Positions 11,920 through 20,362 of a DNA stretch of 64,000 nucleotides are shown here, piece after piece. The first letter of the stretch is position 1; the number at the start of each line of letters is the position of its first letter. The DNA comes from Streptomyces griseoloalbus (lineage in GTDB: Bacteria; Actinomycetota; Actinomycetes; Streptomycetales; Streptomycetaceae). The notes beneath the pieces are model-generated. The model was not told the origin of the DNA. It did no database searches and saw nothing but the letters and a program-made list of their open reading frames with translations. The DNA is taken from the NCBI GenBank assembly GCA_014650015.1, contig BMUD01000017.1, positions 62,001 to 126,000 of the forward strand. The letters run 5' to 3'. Both the position numbers and the translations under genes were made by a program.

Positions 11920-12647
11920 GCAGCAGGCTGATCGGGGTCGGGGTCGGTCCCGGGGATCCGGAGCTGGTGACCGTCAAGGGTGTCAACGCCCTGCGCGCGG
12001 CGGAGGTCGTCGTCGTCCCGGTGATGGACACCGGTGAGCGGGGGCGGGCCGAGGCGACCGTGCTGCACTACGTGCCCGGGGAGAAGATCGTCCGGGTGGT
12101 GTTCGCGCTGAACGAGCGCACCGACCGGGCGCGGCGCGAGGCGGCCTGGGACGCGGCCGGTGAGCGGGTCGCCGGGCTGCTGCGGGACCACGGGTCCGTC
12201 GCCTTCGCGACGATCGGCGACCCCAACGTGTACTCGACGTTCACGTATCTCGCGCAGACCGTCGCGGAGTCGGTGCCGGGGACGCTCGTGGAGACCGTGC
12301 CGGGGATCACCGCGATGCAGGATCTGGCGGCGCGTTCGGGCGCGGTGCTCACCGAGGGGACCGAGCCGCTGACGCTGGTGCCGGTGACCGCGGGCGCCGC
12401 CGTGCTCAAGGACGCCCTGGCCGGGCCCGGGACCGTCGTGGCGTACAAGTTCGGGCGGCAGGCGGGCGAGGTGGCCGAGGCGCTGCGGGAGACCGGGCGG
12501 ATCGACGACGCCGTGTGGGGGTCGGCGCTCGGGCTGCCGGAGGAGTCGGTCCGGCCGGCCGCGGAGCTGGACGGGGCGCCCCTGCCGTATCTCTCGACGC
12601 TCATCGCGCCGCCCCCGCGCGACGGCGGGCGGGGCGGCAAACTGTGA
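11916..12647 (+). CDS. cobI: Precorrin-2 C20-methyltransferase CobI
   Basis: A 243-residue SAM-dependent tetrapyrrole methyltransferase that methylates C20 of precorrin-2 (or cobalt-precorrin-2). The N-terminus LIGVGVGPGDPELVTVKGV is the family's SAM-binding loop; FATIGDPNVYSTF and ETVPGITAMQDLAAR are the other diagnostic blocks. The start overlaps the cobB stop (ATGA). It is the last gene of the first co-directional cob block, and a convergent ZIP transporter follows with a hairpin between them. Confidence 0.93.
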   Translation: MSSRLIGVGVGPGDPELVTVKGVNALRAAEVVVVPVMDTGERGRAEATVLHYVPGEKIVRVVFALNERTDRARREAAWDAAGERVAGLLRDHGSVAFATIGDPNVYSTFTYLAQTVAESVPGTLVETVPGITAMQDLAARSGAVLTEGTEPLTLVPVTAGAAVLKDALAGPGTVVAYKFGRQAGEVAEALRETGRIDDAVWGSALGLPEESVRPAAELDGAPLPYLSTLIAPPPRDGGRGGKL

Positions 12648-12666
12648 GCCCGTCCGGGCCGGGCTC
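12646..12666. terminator. Bidirectional hairpin between cobI and the ZIP transporter
   Basis: GAGCCCG (12646-12652) pairs with CGGGCTC (12660-12666) across a 7-base loop. It overlaps the stop codons of both convergent genes and could terminate either transcript. Confidence 0.55.
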
Positions 12667-13393
12667 AGTGCGCGGCGCCCACCACCAGCCAGATGAACAG
12701 TGCTCCCGCGATCGTGCACAGCAGCGTGGAACGGGCCGGGTGCGCGTGGTGCGCCTCGGGCAGGATCTCGGCCGCGGCCAGGTACAGCAGCGCGCCGCCG
12801 AACAGGCCGAGGTAGCCGCCGAGCAGGGGTTCCGGGAGCGTGAAGAACAGTGTCGAGGCAGCGCCCACCACCGGTGCCGCCGCGTCCGCGACCAGCATGG
12901 CCAGCGCCCGGCGGCGGGCGTTCCCGTAGGCACTGGTGAGCGTGTAGGTGTTGAAGCCGTCCGCGAAGTCATGGGCGATCACGGCCACCGCGACGGCCGC
13001 GCCCATACCGCCGTCGACCTGGAAGGCGGCGCCGATCGCCACGCCGTCCATGGCGCTGTGACCGACCATCGCGGCGGCGGCGACGAGACCCACCTCGGGG
13101 GTACGGCCGTCGGACTCCTCCGCGCCGTGAGCGGCCTGGCGGTGGGCGAGCAGGCGTTCCACCAGATGGGCGAGCAGGAAGCCGCCCACGAAGAGCAGCA
13201 GGGCCGCCGGTACGCCGTACAGCTCGGCGCCCGCCGCTTCCAGGGACTCCGGGAGGAGTTCCAGGCCGACGACGCCCAGTATCAGCCCGCCGGCCAGGCC
13301 CAGCACCAGATGGCGGCGGTCGGTCACGCGGTGTGCCGTCCAGCCACCGGCCAGCGTCATCAGGAACGCGCCGAGCGCGACGAAGACCGCCAT
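12665..13393 (-). CDS. ZIP-family divalent metal transporter
   Basis: A 242-residue polytopic membrane protein of the ZIP family. The metal-path signature HSAMDGVAIG is visible in the middle, followed by AHDFADGFN, which replaces the usual HExPHG-type motif. A short His-containing loop (LLAHRQAAHG) sits between helices. The start is ATG at 13393 (cat on the plus strand), and the frame continues upstream without a better start. The gene opposes, and is embedded in, the cobalamin cluster, so cobalt or zinc supply is a reasonable guess. Substrate cannot be read from sequence. Confidence 0.85.
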   Translation of the reverse strand: MAVFVALGAFLMTLAGGWTAHRVTDRRHLVLGLAGGLILGVVGLELLPESLEAAGAELYGVPAALLLFVGGFLLAHLVERLLAHRQAAHGAEESDGRTPEVGLVAAAAMVGHSAMDGVAIGAAFQVDGGMGAAVAVAVIAHDFADGFNTYTLTSAYGNARRRALAMLVADAAAPVVGAASTLFFTLPEPLLGGYLGLFGGALLYLAAAEILPEAHHAHPARSTLLCTIAGALFIWLVVGAAH

Positions 13394-13534
13394 GTGCTCT
13401 TCGTATCCGATCGGTGGCCGCTCGCGCACGCGTGACAGCCGGTCACCGCCCACTTCTTGATCCGCTGATCCCTTGATCCCCCTGATCCCTTGACTCGCAT
13501 GACTCGCTCGACTCGTAGGAGAGGACCGATCCCC

Positions 13535-14353
13535 ATGGCCGATGCCCCCGCCGGCAAGGTGACCTTCGTCGGTGCCGGCCCCGGCGCCGCCGATCTGCTG
13601 ACGTTCCGTGCCGCACGCGCCATCGCCGAGGCCGATGTCGTGATCTGGGCCGCCAGCCTGGTCCAGGCGGAGGTCCTCGACCACGCGCGTGAGGGCGCGG
13701 AGATCCTCGACTCGGCGGCGATGTCGCTGGAGGACGTCGTGGCCGTCTACGAGCGGGCCCGCGCGGAAGGGCTGAAGGTCGCGCGGATCCACTCCGGCGA
13801 CCCGGCGCTGTGGGGCGGCACGCAGGAGCAGGTCGACCGGTGTGCCGAGCTCGGCATCGCGACCGAGATCGTGCCCGGTGTGTCGTCGTTCTCCGCCGTC
13901 GCCGCGCTCGCGCAGCGCGAGCTGACCATTCCGGAGGTGGCGCAGTCCGTCGTCCTGACCCGGCTCGGCGGCGGCAAGACGCCGATGCCGCCCGGTGAGG
14001 AGGTCCGCGAGTTCGCGCGGCACGGCACCACCATGGCGATCTTCCTGTCGGCCGCCCGCAGCGGGCAGCTGGTGCGGGAGCTGCTGGAGGGCGGCTACCC
14101 GACGACCACCCCGGTCGTCGTCGCGTACCAGGCGACCTGGCCGGAGGAGCTGGTCGTGAGGTGCACGGTCGGCACGCTGGAGGAGACGGTCAAGGAGCAC
14201 AAGCTCTGGAAGCACACGCTGTTCCTGGTCGGTCCGGCCCTCGACGCGCACGGCACCCGCTCGCACCTGTATCACCCCGGCCACTTCCACGGCTACCGCA
14301 AGGCGGATCCGGAGGCCCGCAGGGCGTTGCGTTCGCGGGGTGCGAGCACGTGA
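13535..14353 (+). CDS. cobM: Precorrin-4 C11-methyltransferase CobM/CbiF
   Basis: A 272-residue SAM-dependent methyltransferase acting at C11 of precorrin-4. Family blocks are VTFVGAGPGAADLLTFRAARAI at the start, ARIHSGDPALWGGTQEQ, EIVPGVSSFSAVAAL and TLFLVGPAL near the end. The ATG at 13535 is preferred over an in-frame ATG at 13490 because it follows a clear ribosome site (taggagagg, 13516-13524). The upstream 141 bp shared with the ZIP gene probably holds a promoter and contains short direct repeats. The stop overlaps the cobL GTG. Confidence 0.93.
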   Translation: MADAPAGKVTFVGAGPGAADLLTFRAARAIAEADVVIWAASLVQAEVLDHAREGAEILDSAAMSLEDVVAVYERARAEGLKVARIHSGDPALWGGTQEQVDRCAELGIATEIVPGVSSFSAVAALAQRELTIPEVAQSVVLTRLGGGKTPMPPGEEVREFARHGTTMAIFLSAARSGQLVRELLEGGYPTTTPVVVAYQATWPEELVVRCTVGTLEETVKEHKLWKHTLFLVGPALDAHGTRSHLYHPGHFHGYRKADPEARRALRSRGAST

Positions 14354-15585
14354 TCACGGTCGTCGGTATGGGGGCGGGGGCGCCGGTCGACGCGTCGGTC
14401 GCGGCCGGGGCCGAGCTGGTGGTCGGCGGGCGCCGGCATCTGGACGCCCTGCGGCTGCCGGAGGGGGCCGAGCGGGTCGTGCTGGGTCCGCTGACGCCCG
14501 CGCTCGACGCCATGGAGAAGTACGTCGCCGGGGAACGGCGGGTCGTGGTGCTGGCGTCCGGGGATCCGGGGTTCTTCGGGATCGTGCGGGCGCTGGCCGA
14601 ACGGTTCGGGCCGCAGCGGCTGGACGTGCGGCCCGGTGTGTCCTCGGTGGCCGCCGCGTTCGCGCGGGTCGGGCTGCCGTGGGACGACGCCGTGGTGGTC
14701 AGCGCGCACGGGCGGGATCCGCGTACGGCGGTGCTTCTGTGCCGGGCGCACCCGAAGGTCGCCGTGCTGACCGGGCCGGGGGCGGGTCCGGCCGAGCTGG
14801 GGGCCGCGCTGCGGGCCGACGGGCGCGTGCTGGTCGTCGCCTCCGCGCTCGGTTCCGCCGAGGAGCGGGTGGAGCGGGTGACGCCCGCCGAGGCCGCCGC
14901 CCGCGACTGGGGGCCGGCGGTGAGCGTGGTGCTCTGTCTGGACGAGGAGCGGGCGCTGGGGCCGGTGCGCACGGTCGCGGGGCCGCCGTCCGGGCCCGCC
15001 GGATGGGCGCTGGACGAGTCCGAGTTCACCCACCGCGACTCGATGATCACGAAGTTCGAGGTGCGGGCGCTGGCGCTGGCCCGCCTCGGGCCGCGTCCGG
15101 GCGACCTGGTGTGGGACATCGGCGCGGGTTCGGGTTCCGTGGCCGTGGAGTGCGCGCGGCTCGGCGCCGCCGTCACCGCCGTCGAGAAGACACCGGACGG
15201 GGTGGAACGCGTCCGGGCCAACGCCGCGGCGCACGGCGTCGACGTGCACGTGGTGCACGGGGCGGCGCCGGCCGTGCTGTCCGGTCTGGACGACGACCCC
15301 GACGCCGTGTTCGTCGGCGGGGGCGGGCGGGAGCTGCCCGCCCTCGTCACCGCGTGCGCGCGGCGGGCCCGGCGGACCGTGGTGGTCGCCCTGGCCGCGC
15401 TCGACCGGGTACCGGCCGTGCGTGAGGCGCTGGCCGGGGCCGGGTTCGGCTGTGACGGGGTGCTGTTGCAGTCGTCGCGCCTGGCGCCGCTGCCCGGGGA
15501 CGTGACCCGGCTGGCGGCGACCAATCCCGTTTTCCTGCTGTGGGGCGTCAGGCCTCCGGCGCACAGTGAAGGAGTTTGCCAGTGA
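14350..15585 (+). CDS. cobL: Precorrin-6Y C5,15-methyltransferase (decarboxylating), CbiE-CbiT fusion CobL
   Basis: A 411-residue bifunctional enzyme that methylates C5 and C15 and decarboxylates the C12 acetate. The N-terminal half is a tetrapyrrole methylase (ITVVGMGAGAP, VLASGDPGFFGIVRAL, RPGVSSVAAAFARVGLPWDD). The C-terminal half is a Rossmann-type CbiT methylase with DLVWDIGAGSGSVAVECARLG. The start is the GTG within GTGA overlapping the cobM stop. The stop overlaps the next gene in the same way. Confidence 0.94.
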   Translation: MITVVGMGAGAPVDASVAAGAELVVGGRRHLDALRLPEGAERVVLGPLTPALDAMEKYVAGERRVVVLASGDPGFFGIVRALAERFGPQRLDVRPGVSSVAAAFARVGLPWDDAVVVSAHGRDPRTAVLLCRAHPKVAVLTGPGAGPAELGAALRADGRVLVVASALGSAEERVERVTPAEAAARDWGPAVSVVLCLDEERALGPVRTVAGPPSGPAGWALDESEFTHRDSMITKFEVRALALARLGPRPGDLVWDIGAGSGSVAVECARLGAAVTAVEKTPDGVERVRANAAAHGVDVHVVHGAAPAVLSGLDDDPDAVFVGGGGRELPALVTACARRARRTVVVALAALDRVPAVREALAGAGFGCDGVLLQSSRLAPLPGDVTRLAATNPVFLLWGVRPPAHSEGVCQ

Positions 15586-17273
15586 TCGGCCTCATCTCCG
15601 CCACCGCGGCGGGAGCGGCCGCGCGGGACCGGCTGGCCGCCGCGTGGCCGGACCGTACGCGCGTGTACGAGGGTCCCGTCGGGGACGCCGTACGGGCCGC
15701 GTTCGCGCAGTGCGAGCAGCTCGTGTGCTTCCTGGCCACGGGTGCCGTGGTGCGGCTGGTGGCGCCGCTGCTGGCCGGCAAGGCGAGCGACCCGGGCGTG
15801 GTCTGCGTGGACGAGGGCGGACGGTTCGCGGTGTCGCTGCTGGGCGGACACGGCGGCGGTGCGAACGGCCTCGCCCGCGCGGTGGCCGAGGTGCTGGGTG
15901 CCGAGCCGGTGGTGACCACGGCGACCGACGCCGTGGGGCTGTCCGGCCTGGACACGCTGGGCCTGCCCGCGGAGGGCGATGTCGCCGCCGTCTCACGGGC
16001 CCTGCTGGACGGCGAGGCGGTGGCGTTGCGCGCCGAGGTGGCCTGGCCGCTGCCGCCGTTGCCGGTGACGGACGAGGGGCGGTACACGATCCGCCTCACG
16101 GACCGGCTGACCGAGCCCGCCGAGCGGGAGGTGCTGTTGCGGCCGCCGACCCTCGTCGTGGGAGTCGGTGCGTCGAAGGGTGCCCCGGTCGAGGAGGTGC
16201 TCGCGCTGGTCGAGGGCGCCTTGCGGGAGGCCGGGCTGTCGGCGGCGTCGCTCGCCGAGCTGGCCACCGTGGACGCCAAGGCCGGGGAGCAGGGCATCGT
16301 GGAGGCGGCCCGGCGGCTCGGGGTGCCACTGGTGACGTACGGCGCCGGGGAGTTGGCGCGGGTCGAGGTGCCGAACCCCTCCGACGCGCCGCTCGGCGCC
16401 GTCGGCACCCCGTCGGTCGCGGAGGCCGCCGCGCTGCTGGGCGGGGGTGAACTCCTCGTGCCCAAGCGGAAGTCGGAGCGCGCCGACGGACGCCCCGCGA
16501 TGGCGACCTGTGCCGTCGTACGGCGGCCGGGACGGGGGCGGCTCGCGGTGGTCGGACTGGGACCCGGCGCCCGGGATCTGCTGACCCCGCGCGCGAAGGC
16601 CGAACTGCGCCGCGCCTCCGTGCTGGTGGGCCTCGACCAGTACGTCGACCAGATCCGCGATCTGCTGCGGCCCGGCACGCGCGTGCTGGAGTCGGGGCTC
16701 GGCGCGGAGGAGGAACGGGCCCGCACGGCCGTCGCCGAGGCCCGCCGGGGTCGGGCGGTGGCGCTGATCGGCAGCGGGGACGCGGGCGTGTACGCCATGG
16801 CCTCACCGGCGCTCGCGGAGGCGTCCGACGACATCGACGTGGTCGGGGTGCCGGGCGTGACGGCGGCGCTGGCGGCCGGGGCGATCCTGGGTGCGCCGCT
16901 GGGCCACGACCATGTGTCGATCAGCCTGTCCGACCTGCACACGCCGTGGGAGGTCATCGAGCGGCGGGTGCGGGCGGCGGCCGAGGCGGACATCGTGGTG
17001 ACGTTCTACAACCCGCGCAGCCGGGGCCGTGACTGGCAGTTGCCGAAGGCGCTCGCGATCCTCGCGGAGCACCGGGAGCCGACGACGCCGGTCGGGGTCG
17101 TGCGCAACGCGTCGCGCGCCGACGAATCGAGCCGGCTGACGACACTGGCCGCGCTGGATCCGGCGACGGTCGACATGATGACGGTCGTGACCGTGGGCAA
17201 CACGGCGACCCGTGAGATCGCGGGGCGCATGGTCACCCCGCGTGGCTACCGCTGGCAGGAGGAGCCGCAGTGA
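15582..17273 (+). CDS. cobJ: CbiG-CobJ fusion: cobalamin biosynthesis protein CbiG / precorrin-3B C17-methyltransferase
   Basis: A 563-residue fusion. Residues 1 to about 310 look like CbiG (ATGAVVRLVAPLLAGKASDPGV near residue 50, LLGGHGGGANGLARAVAEVLG, and a C-terminal VGVGASKGAP segment), which opens a ring-contraction lactone in the anaerobic pathway. From about residue 319 a CobJ/CbiH methylase follows (LAVVGLGPGARDLLTPRA, ALIGSGDAGVYAMASPAL, TFYNPRSRGRDWQL). The GTG at 15582 is chosen over a TTG at 15576 because gaaggag at 15568-15574 is correctly spaced. The CbiG part beside CobN is a mixed-pathway signature. Confidence 0.92.
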   Translation: MIGLISATAAGAAARDRLAAAWPDRTRVYEGPVGDAVRAAFAQCEQLVCFLATGAVVRLVAPLLAGKASDPGVVCVDEGGRFAVSLLGGHGGGANGLARAVAEVLGAEPVVTTATDAVGLSGLDTLGLPAEGDVAAVSRALLDGEAVALRAEVAWPLPPLPVTDEGRYTIRLTDRLTEPAEREVLLRPPTLVVGVGASKGAPVEEVLALVEGALREAGLSAASLAELATVDAKAGEQGIVEAARRLGVPLVTYGAGELARVEVPNPSDAPLGAVGTPSVAEAAALLGGGELLVPKRKSERADGRPAMATCAVVRRPGRGRLAVVGLGPGARDLLTPRAKAELRRASVLVGLDQYVDQIRDLLRPGTRVLESGLGAEEERARTAVAEARRGRAVALIGSGDAGVYAMASPALAEASDDIDVVGVPGVTAALAAGAILGAPLGHDHVSISLSDLHTPWEVIERRVRAAAEADIVVTFYNPRSRGRDWQLPKALAILAEHREPTTPVGVVRNASRADESSRLTTLAALDPATVDMMTVVTVGNTATREIAGRMVTPRGYRWQEEPQ

Positions 17274-17857
17274 ACCGCGTGGTGCACCCCATCGAGCAGG
17301 AGTCCTTCCGGCGGCTGCGCGCCCGGCTGGACACCTCGCACTTCCCGCCGCTGACCCGGGCGGTCGTCGAACGCGTCATCCACTCCTCCGCCGACCTCGG
17401 CTACGCCGGGGAACTCGTCATGGACGAGGGCGCGTTGGCGACGGCGCATGCCGCGCTGCACGCGGGGGCGCCGGTCGTCGTGGACGTGGAGATGGTCGCG
17501 GCCGGGATCACCCGCCGCGAGACCGTGTGCCGGCTGAAGGACGCCGGGGCCGGACCCGGTCTGACGCGTTCGGCGCACGCGATGCGGCTGGCGTACGAGG
17601 AGGTCGGGCCCGGCGCCCTGTGGGTGATCGGCTGTGCGCCGACCGCCCTGGAGGAGCTGCTGACCCTGGACGCCTCCCCCGCGCTCGTCATCGGTCTGCC
17701 CGTCGGTTTCGTCGGGGCGGCCGAATCCAAGGCCGCGTTGCGGGAGAGCGGGCTGCCCGCCGTGAGCAACGTGTCCGAGAAGGGCGGGTCGGCGGTGGCC
17801 GCCGCCGCGCTCAACGCCCTGCTGTACCACCCCCTTTCTGCTGAGGAGAACCTGTGA
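17270..17857 (+). CDS. cobH: Precorrin-8X methylmutase CobH/CbiC
   Basis: A 195-residue enzyme that moves the methyl group from C11 to C12 to give hydrogenobyrinic acid. The substrate-protonating His is in RVIHSSADLGY (H38). Other family blocks are VVDVEMVAAGI, AMRLAYEEVGPGALWVIGCAPTAL and LPVGFVGAAESKAAL. The GTG start overlaps the cobJ stop (GTGA) and its stop overlaps the cbiX start, continuing the coupled series. Confidence 0.95.
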   Translation: MNRVVHPIEQESFRRLRARLDTSHFPPLTRAVVERVIHSSADLGYAGELVMDEGALATAHAALHAGAPVVVDVEMVAAGITRRETVCRLKDAGAGPGLTRSAHAMRLAYEEVGPGALWVIGCAPTALEELLTLDASPALVIGLPVGFVGAAESKAALRESGLPAVSNVSEKGGSAVAAAALNALLYHPLSAEENL

Positions 17858-18771
17858 CCACCCCGCCCGCCCTGCTCATCGCCGGCCACGGCACCCGGGA
17901 CGACGCCGGAGCGGAGGCGTTCCGCGACTTCGTCCGGGAGCTGGGGCGCCGCCACCCCGAACTGCCCGTCGCCGGCGGTTTCATCGAGCTGTCCCCGCCG
18001 CCGCTGGGCGAGGCCGTCGCCGAGCTGGTGGAGCGGGGGGTGCGGCGGTTCGCCGCCGTGCCGCTGATGCTGGTGTCCGCCGGGCACGCCAAGGGGGACA
18101 TCCCGGCGGCGCTGGCCCGCGAGAAGGAACGCCACCCCGGCATCTCGTACACCTACGGCCGTCCGCTGGGCCCGCACCCCGCCCTGCTGAGCGTGCTGGA
18201 GCGGCGGCTGGCCGAGGCGGTGGATCCCTCCTGGGACCCGTCCGAGGTGACGGTGCTGCTGGTGGGGCGCGGCTCGACGGACCCGGACGCCAACGCCGAG
18301 GTGTTCAAGGCGGCGCGACTGCTGTGGGAGGGGCGCGGTTACGCGGCCGTGGAGACGGCGTTCGTGTCGCTGGCGGCACCGGACGTGCCGAGCGGTCTCG
18401 ACCGGTGCGCGCGGCTGGGCGCCCGGCGGGTCGTGGTCCTGCCGTACTTCCTGTTCACCGGGATCCTGCCGGACCGGGTGCGGCGGCAGACCGATGAGTG
18501 GGCGGCGGCGCACCCGGAGACGGGGGTGCGGTCGGCGGACGTCATCGGTCCCGAGCCGGAACTGCTGGATCTGGTGATGGAACGGTACGCGGAGGCCGTG
18601 AAGGGGGATCTCCGGATGAACTGCGACTCGTGCGTGTACCGGATCGCGCTGCCGGGCTTCGAGGACAAGGTGGGCCTGCCGCAGCAGCCGCACTTCCACC
18701 CCGACGACGACGGCCACCACCATCACGGGCACCATCACGGGCACGGCCACACCCACTCCCATGCGCACTGA
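17854..18771 (+). CDS. cbiX: CbiX-like sirohydrochlorin chelatase with His-rich tail
   Basis: A 305-residue CbiX-type class II chelatase, which inserts Co2+ (or Fe2+) into sirohydrochlorin without ATP. Two tandem CbiX-like halves are seen: the first with IAGHGTRDDAGAEAF (metal-ligand His12) and LVSAGHAKGDIP, the second with LLVGRGSTDPDANAE and VVLPYFLFTGILPDRV. A Cys-containing segment (MNCDSCVYRIALPGF) precedes a strongly His-rich tail (residues about 286-305) that could store or hand over metal. GTGA overlap fixes the start. Its end overlaps cobC by 11 bp. Confidence 0.9.
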   Translation: MTTPPALLIAGHGTRDDAGAEAFRDFVRELGRRHPELPVAGGFIELSPPPLGEAVAELVERGVRRFAAVPLMLVSAGHAKGDIPAALAREKERHPGISYTYGRPLGPHPALLSVLERRLAEAVDPSWDPSEVTVLLVGRGSTDPDANAEVFKAARLLWEGRGYAAVETAFVSLAAPDVPSGLDRCARLGARRVVVLPYFLFTGILPDRVRRQTDEWAAAHPETGVRSADVIGPEPELLDLVMERYAEAVKGDLRMNCDSCVYRIALPGFEDKVGLPQQPHFHPDDDGHHHHGHHHGHGHTHSHAH

Positions 18772-19819
18772 CCCCGGGCACGACCTGCGTCACCACGGGG
18801 ACGCCGAGGTCCGTGACGACGGCGCGGAGCTGGTCGACCTCGCGGTGAACGTCCGCGCGGACACGCCGCCGCCGTGGCTGCGGGAGCACATCGCCGCGTC
18901 GCTGTCGGGCCTCGCCGCCTACCCGGACGGGCGGGCGGCGCGGGCGGCGGTGGCGGCGCGGCACGGGCTGCCGGTGGAGCGGGTGCTGCTGACGGCCGGT
19001 GCGGCGGAGGCGTTCGTGCTGCTGGCGCGGGCGCTGGAGGTGCGCCGGCCGCTGGTCGTGCATCCGCAGTTCACGGAGCCGGAGGCGGCGCTGCGGGACG
19101 CCGGGCACTCGGTGGACCGGGTGCTGCTGCGGGAGGCGGACGGCTTCCGGCTGGATCCGGCGGCGGTGCCCGAGGACGCGGACCTGGTGGTGATCGGCAA
19201 CCCGACGAACCCGACATCGGTGCTGCACCCGGCCGCGAGCATCGCCCGGCTCGCCCGTCCCGGGCGGACGCTGGTGGTGGACGAGGCGTTCATGGACGCG
19301 GTGCCGGGCGAGCGCGAGGCGCTGGCCGGGCGGACGGACGTGCCGGGCCTGGTGGTCCTGCGCAGCCTCACCAAGACCTGGGGCCTGGCGGGCCTGCGGA
19401 TCGGTTACGTCCTGGCGGCCCCGGAGACGATCGCGGAACTGGAGCGTGCCCAGCCGCTGTGGCCGGTGTCCACGCCGGCACTGGCGGCGGCGGAGGCCTG
19501 CGTGGCCACCGGGGCACTCGCGGAGACGGCCCGCGCGGCGCACCGCATCGCCGCGGCCCGGTCCCATCTGATCGCGGGGCTGCGCGAGTTCACCGGCCAC
19601 GGCCTGCGGGTCGTGGGACCCGCCGCGGGTCCCTTCGTCCTGGTCCGGCTGCCGCACGCGGCGACCGTACGGCGACGGCTGCGCGCCCTCGGCTACGCGG
19701 TGCGCCGTGGGGACACGTTCCCGGGACTGGACGAGGAGTGGCTGCGACTGGCGGTGCGGGACCGGGAGACGACGGACGGGTTCCTGAGCGCGCTGGGGCG
19801 GGCCCTGGGGCGGGGCTGA
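18761..19819 (+). CDS. cobC: CobC-like PLP-dependent threonine-phosphate decarboxylase / aminotransferase
   Basis: A 352-residue fold-type I PLP enzyme of the CobC/CobD(Salmonella)/HisC group. In B12 synthesis this family supplies (R)-1-amino-2-propanol phosphate for the nucleotide arm. Blocks include LLTAGAAEAFVLLARAL, VVIGNPTNPTSVLHP, LVVDEAFMDAVPGE and the PLP lysine in LRSLTKTWGLAGLRIGY. The ATG lies inside the 3' end of cbiX (11-bp overlap). This is the last cob gene; a 70-bp tandem repeat array begins 6 bp after its stop. Aminotransferase activity cannot be excluded. Confidence 0.88.
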   Translation: MRTDPGHDLRHHGDAEVRDDGAELVDLAVNVRADTPPPWLREHIAASLSGLAAYPDGRAARAAVAARHGLPVERVLLTAGAAEAFVLLARALEVRRPLVVHPQFTEPEAALRDAGHSVDRVLLREADGFRLDPAAVPEDADLVVIGNPTNPTSVLHPAASIARLARPGRTLVVDEAFMDAVPGEREALAGRTDVPGLVVLRSLTKTWGLAGLRIGYVLAAPETIAELERAQPLWPVSTPALAAAEACVATGALAETARAAHRIAAARSHLIAGLREFTGHGLRVVGPAAGPFVLVRLPHAATVRRRLRALGYAVRRGDTFPGLDEEWLRLAVRDRETTDGFLSALGRALGRG

Positions 19820-19825
19820 TGCGGG

Positions 19826-20219
19826 CTCCTTCGGCGCCGGAGGCGTACACCGGGCGGAGGCCCACCGGGCAGAGGTACCAGTGACCGTGGACAGGCTCCT
19901 TCGGCACCGGAGGCGTACACCGGGCGGAGGCCCACCGGGCAGAAGCACCAGTGACCGTAGACAGGCTCCTTCGGCACCGGAGGCGTACACCGGGCGGAGG
20001 CCCACCGGGCAGAAGCACCAGTGACCGTAGACAGGCCCCTTCGGCGCCGGAGGCGTACACCGGGCGGAGGCCCACCGGGCAGAAGCACCAGGGACCGTAG
20101 ACAGGCCCCTTCGGCACCGGAGGCGTACACCGGACGGAGGCCCACCGGGCAGAAGCACCAGTGACCGTAGACAGGCCCCTTCGGCACCGGAGGCGTACAC
20201 CGGGCGGAGGCCCACCGGC
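19826..20219. repeat. 70-bp tandem repeat array (five full units and a partial sixth)
   Basis: Units start at 19826, 19896, 19966, 20036, 20106 and 20176, exactly 70 bp apart; the sixth ends near 20219. Units differ by only a few substitutions (for example CTCCTT versus CCCCTT at the start, GGCACC versus GGCGCC). Each contains a small hairpin CCTTCG-GCAC-CGGAGG and a CACCGGGCGGAGGCCCACCGG segment. The array lies between convergent cobC and the amidohydrolase. The 70-bp period is not a multiple of three, so any reading frame rotates from unit to unit, which argues against coding. Confidence 0.95.
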
Positions 20220-20326
20220 GGGCCAACCCCGGTCGGCGGGCCGGGCACCCGGGAGGGCCGGCCCCCGGTGCCGCCCTTGCGGCCAGGCGGGACAAGGGCG
20301 CCGACGACACCCCCGCCGTACCCGGA

Positions 20327-20342
20327 GTGCCGCGCGCGGCAC
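20327..20342 (-). terminator. Hairpin downstream of the amidohydrolase operon
   Basis: A 16-bp perfect palindrome, GTGCCGCGCGCGGCAC, lies about 20 bp beyond the stop codon of the minus-strand amidohydrolase. It probably ends that transcript. The remaining DNA from 20220 to 20362 is GC-rich, with other short inverted repeats and no gene. Confidence 0.5.
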
Positions 20343-20362
20343 GGTTTCGCCGGGCCCGCGCG

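Noticed and set aside
19826-20219. The tandem array as a CRISPR
   Set aside because: Units are contiguous and near-identical over all 70 bp; there are no variable spacers.
18542-20248. Long minus-strand frame translating the 70-bp repeats
   Set aside because: The 70-bp period rotates the frame, all three frames are open, and most of the length is antisense to cobC and cbiX.
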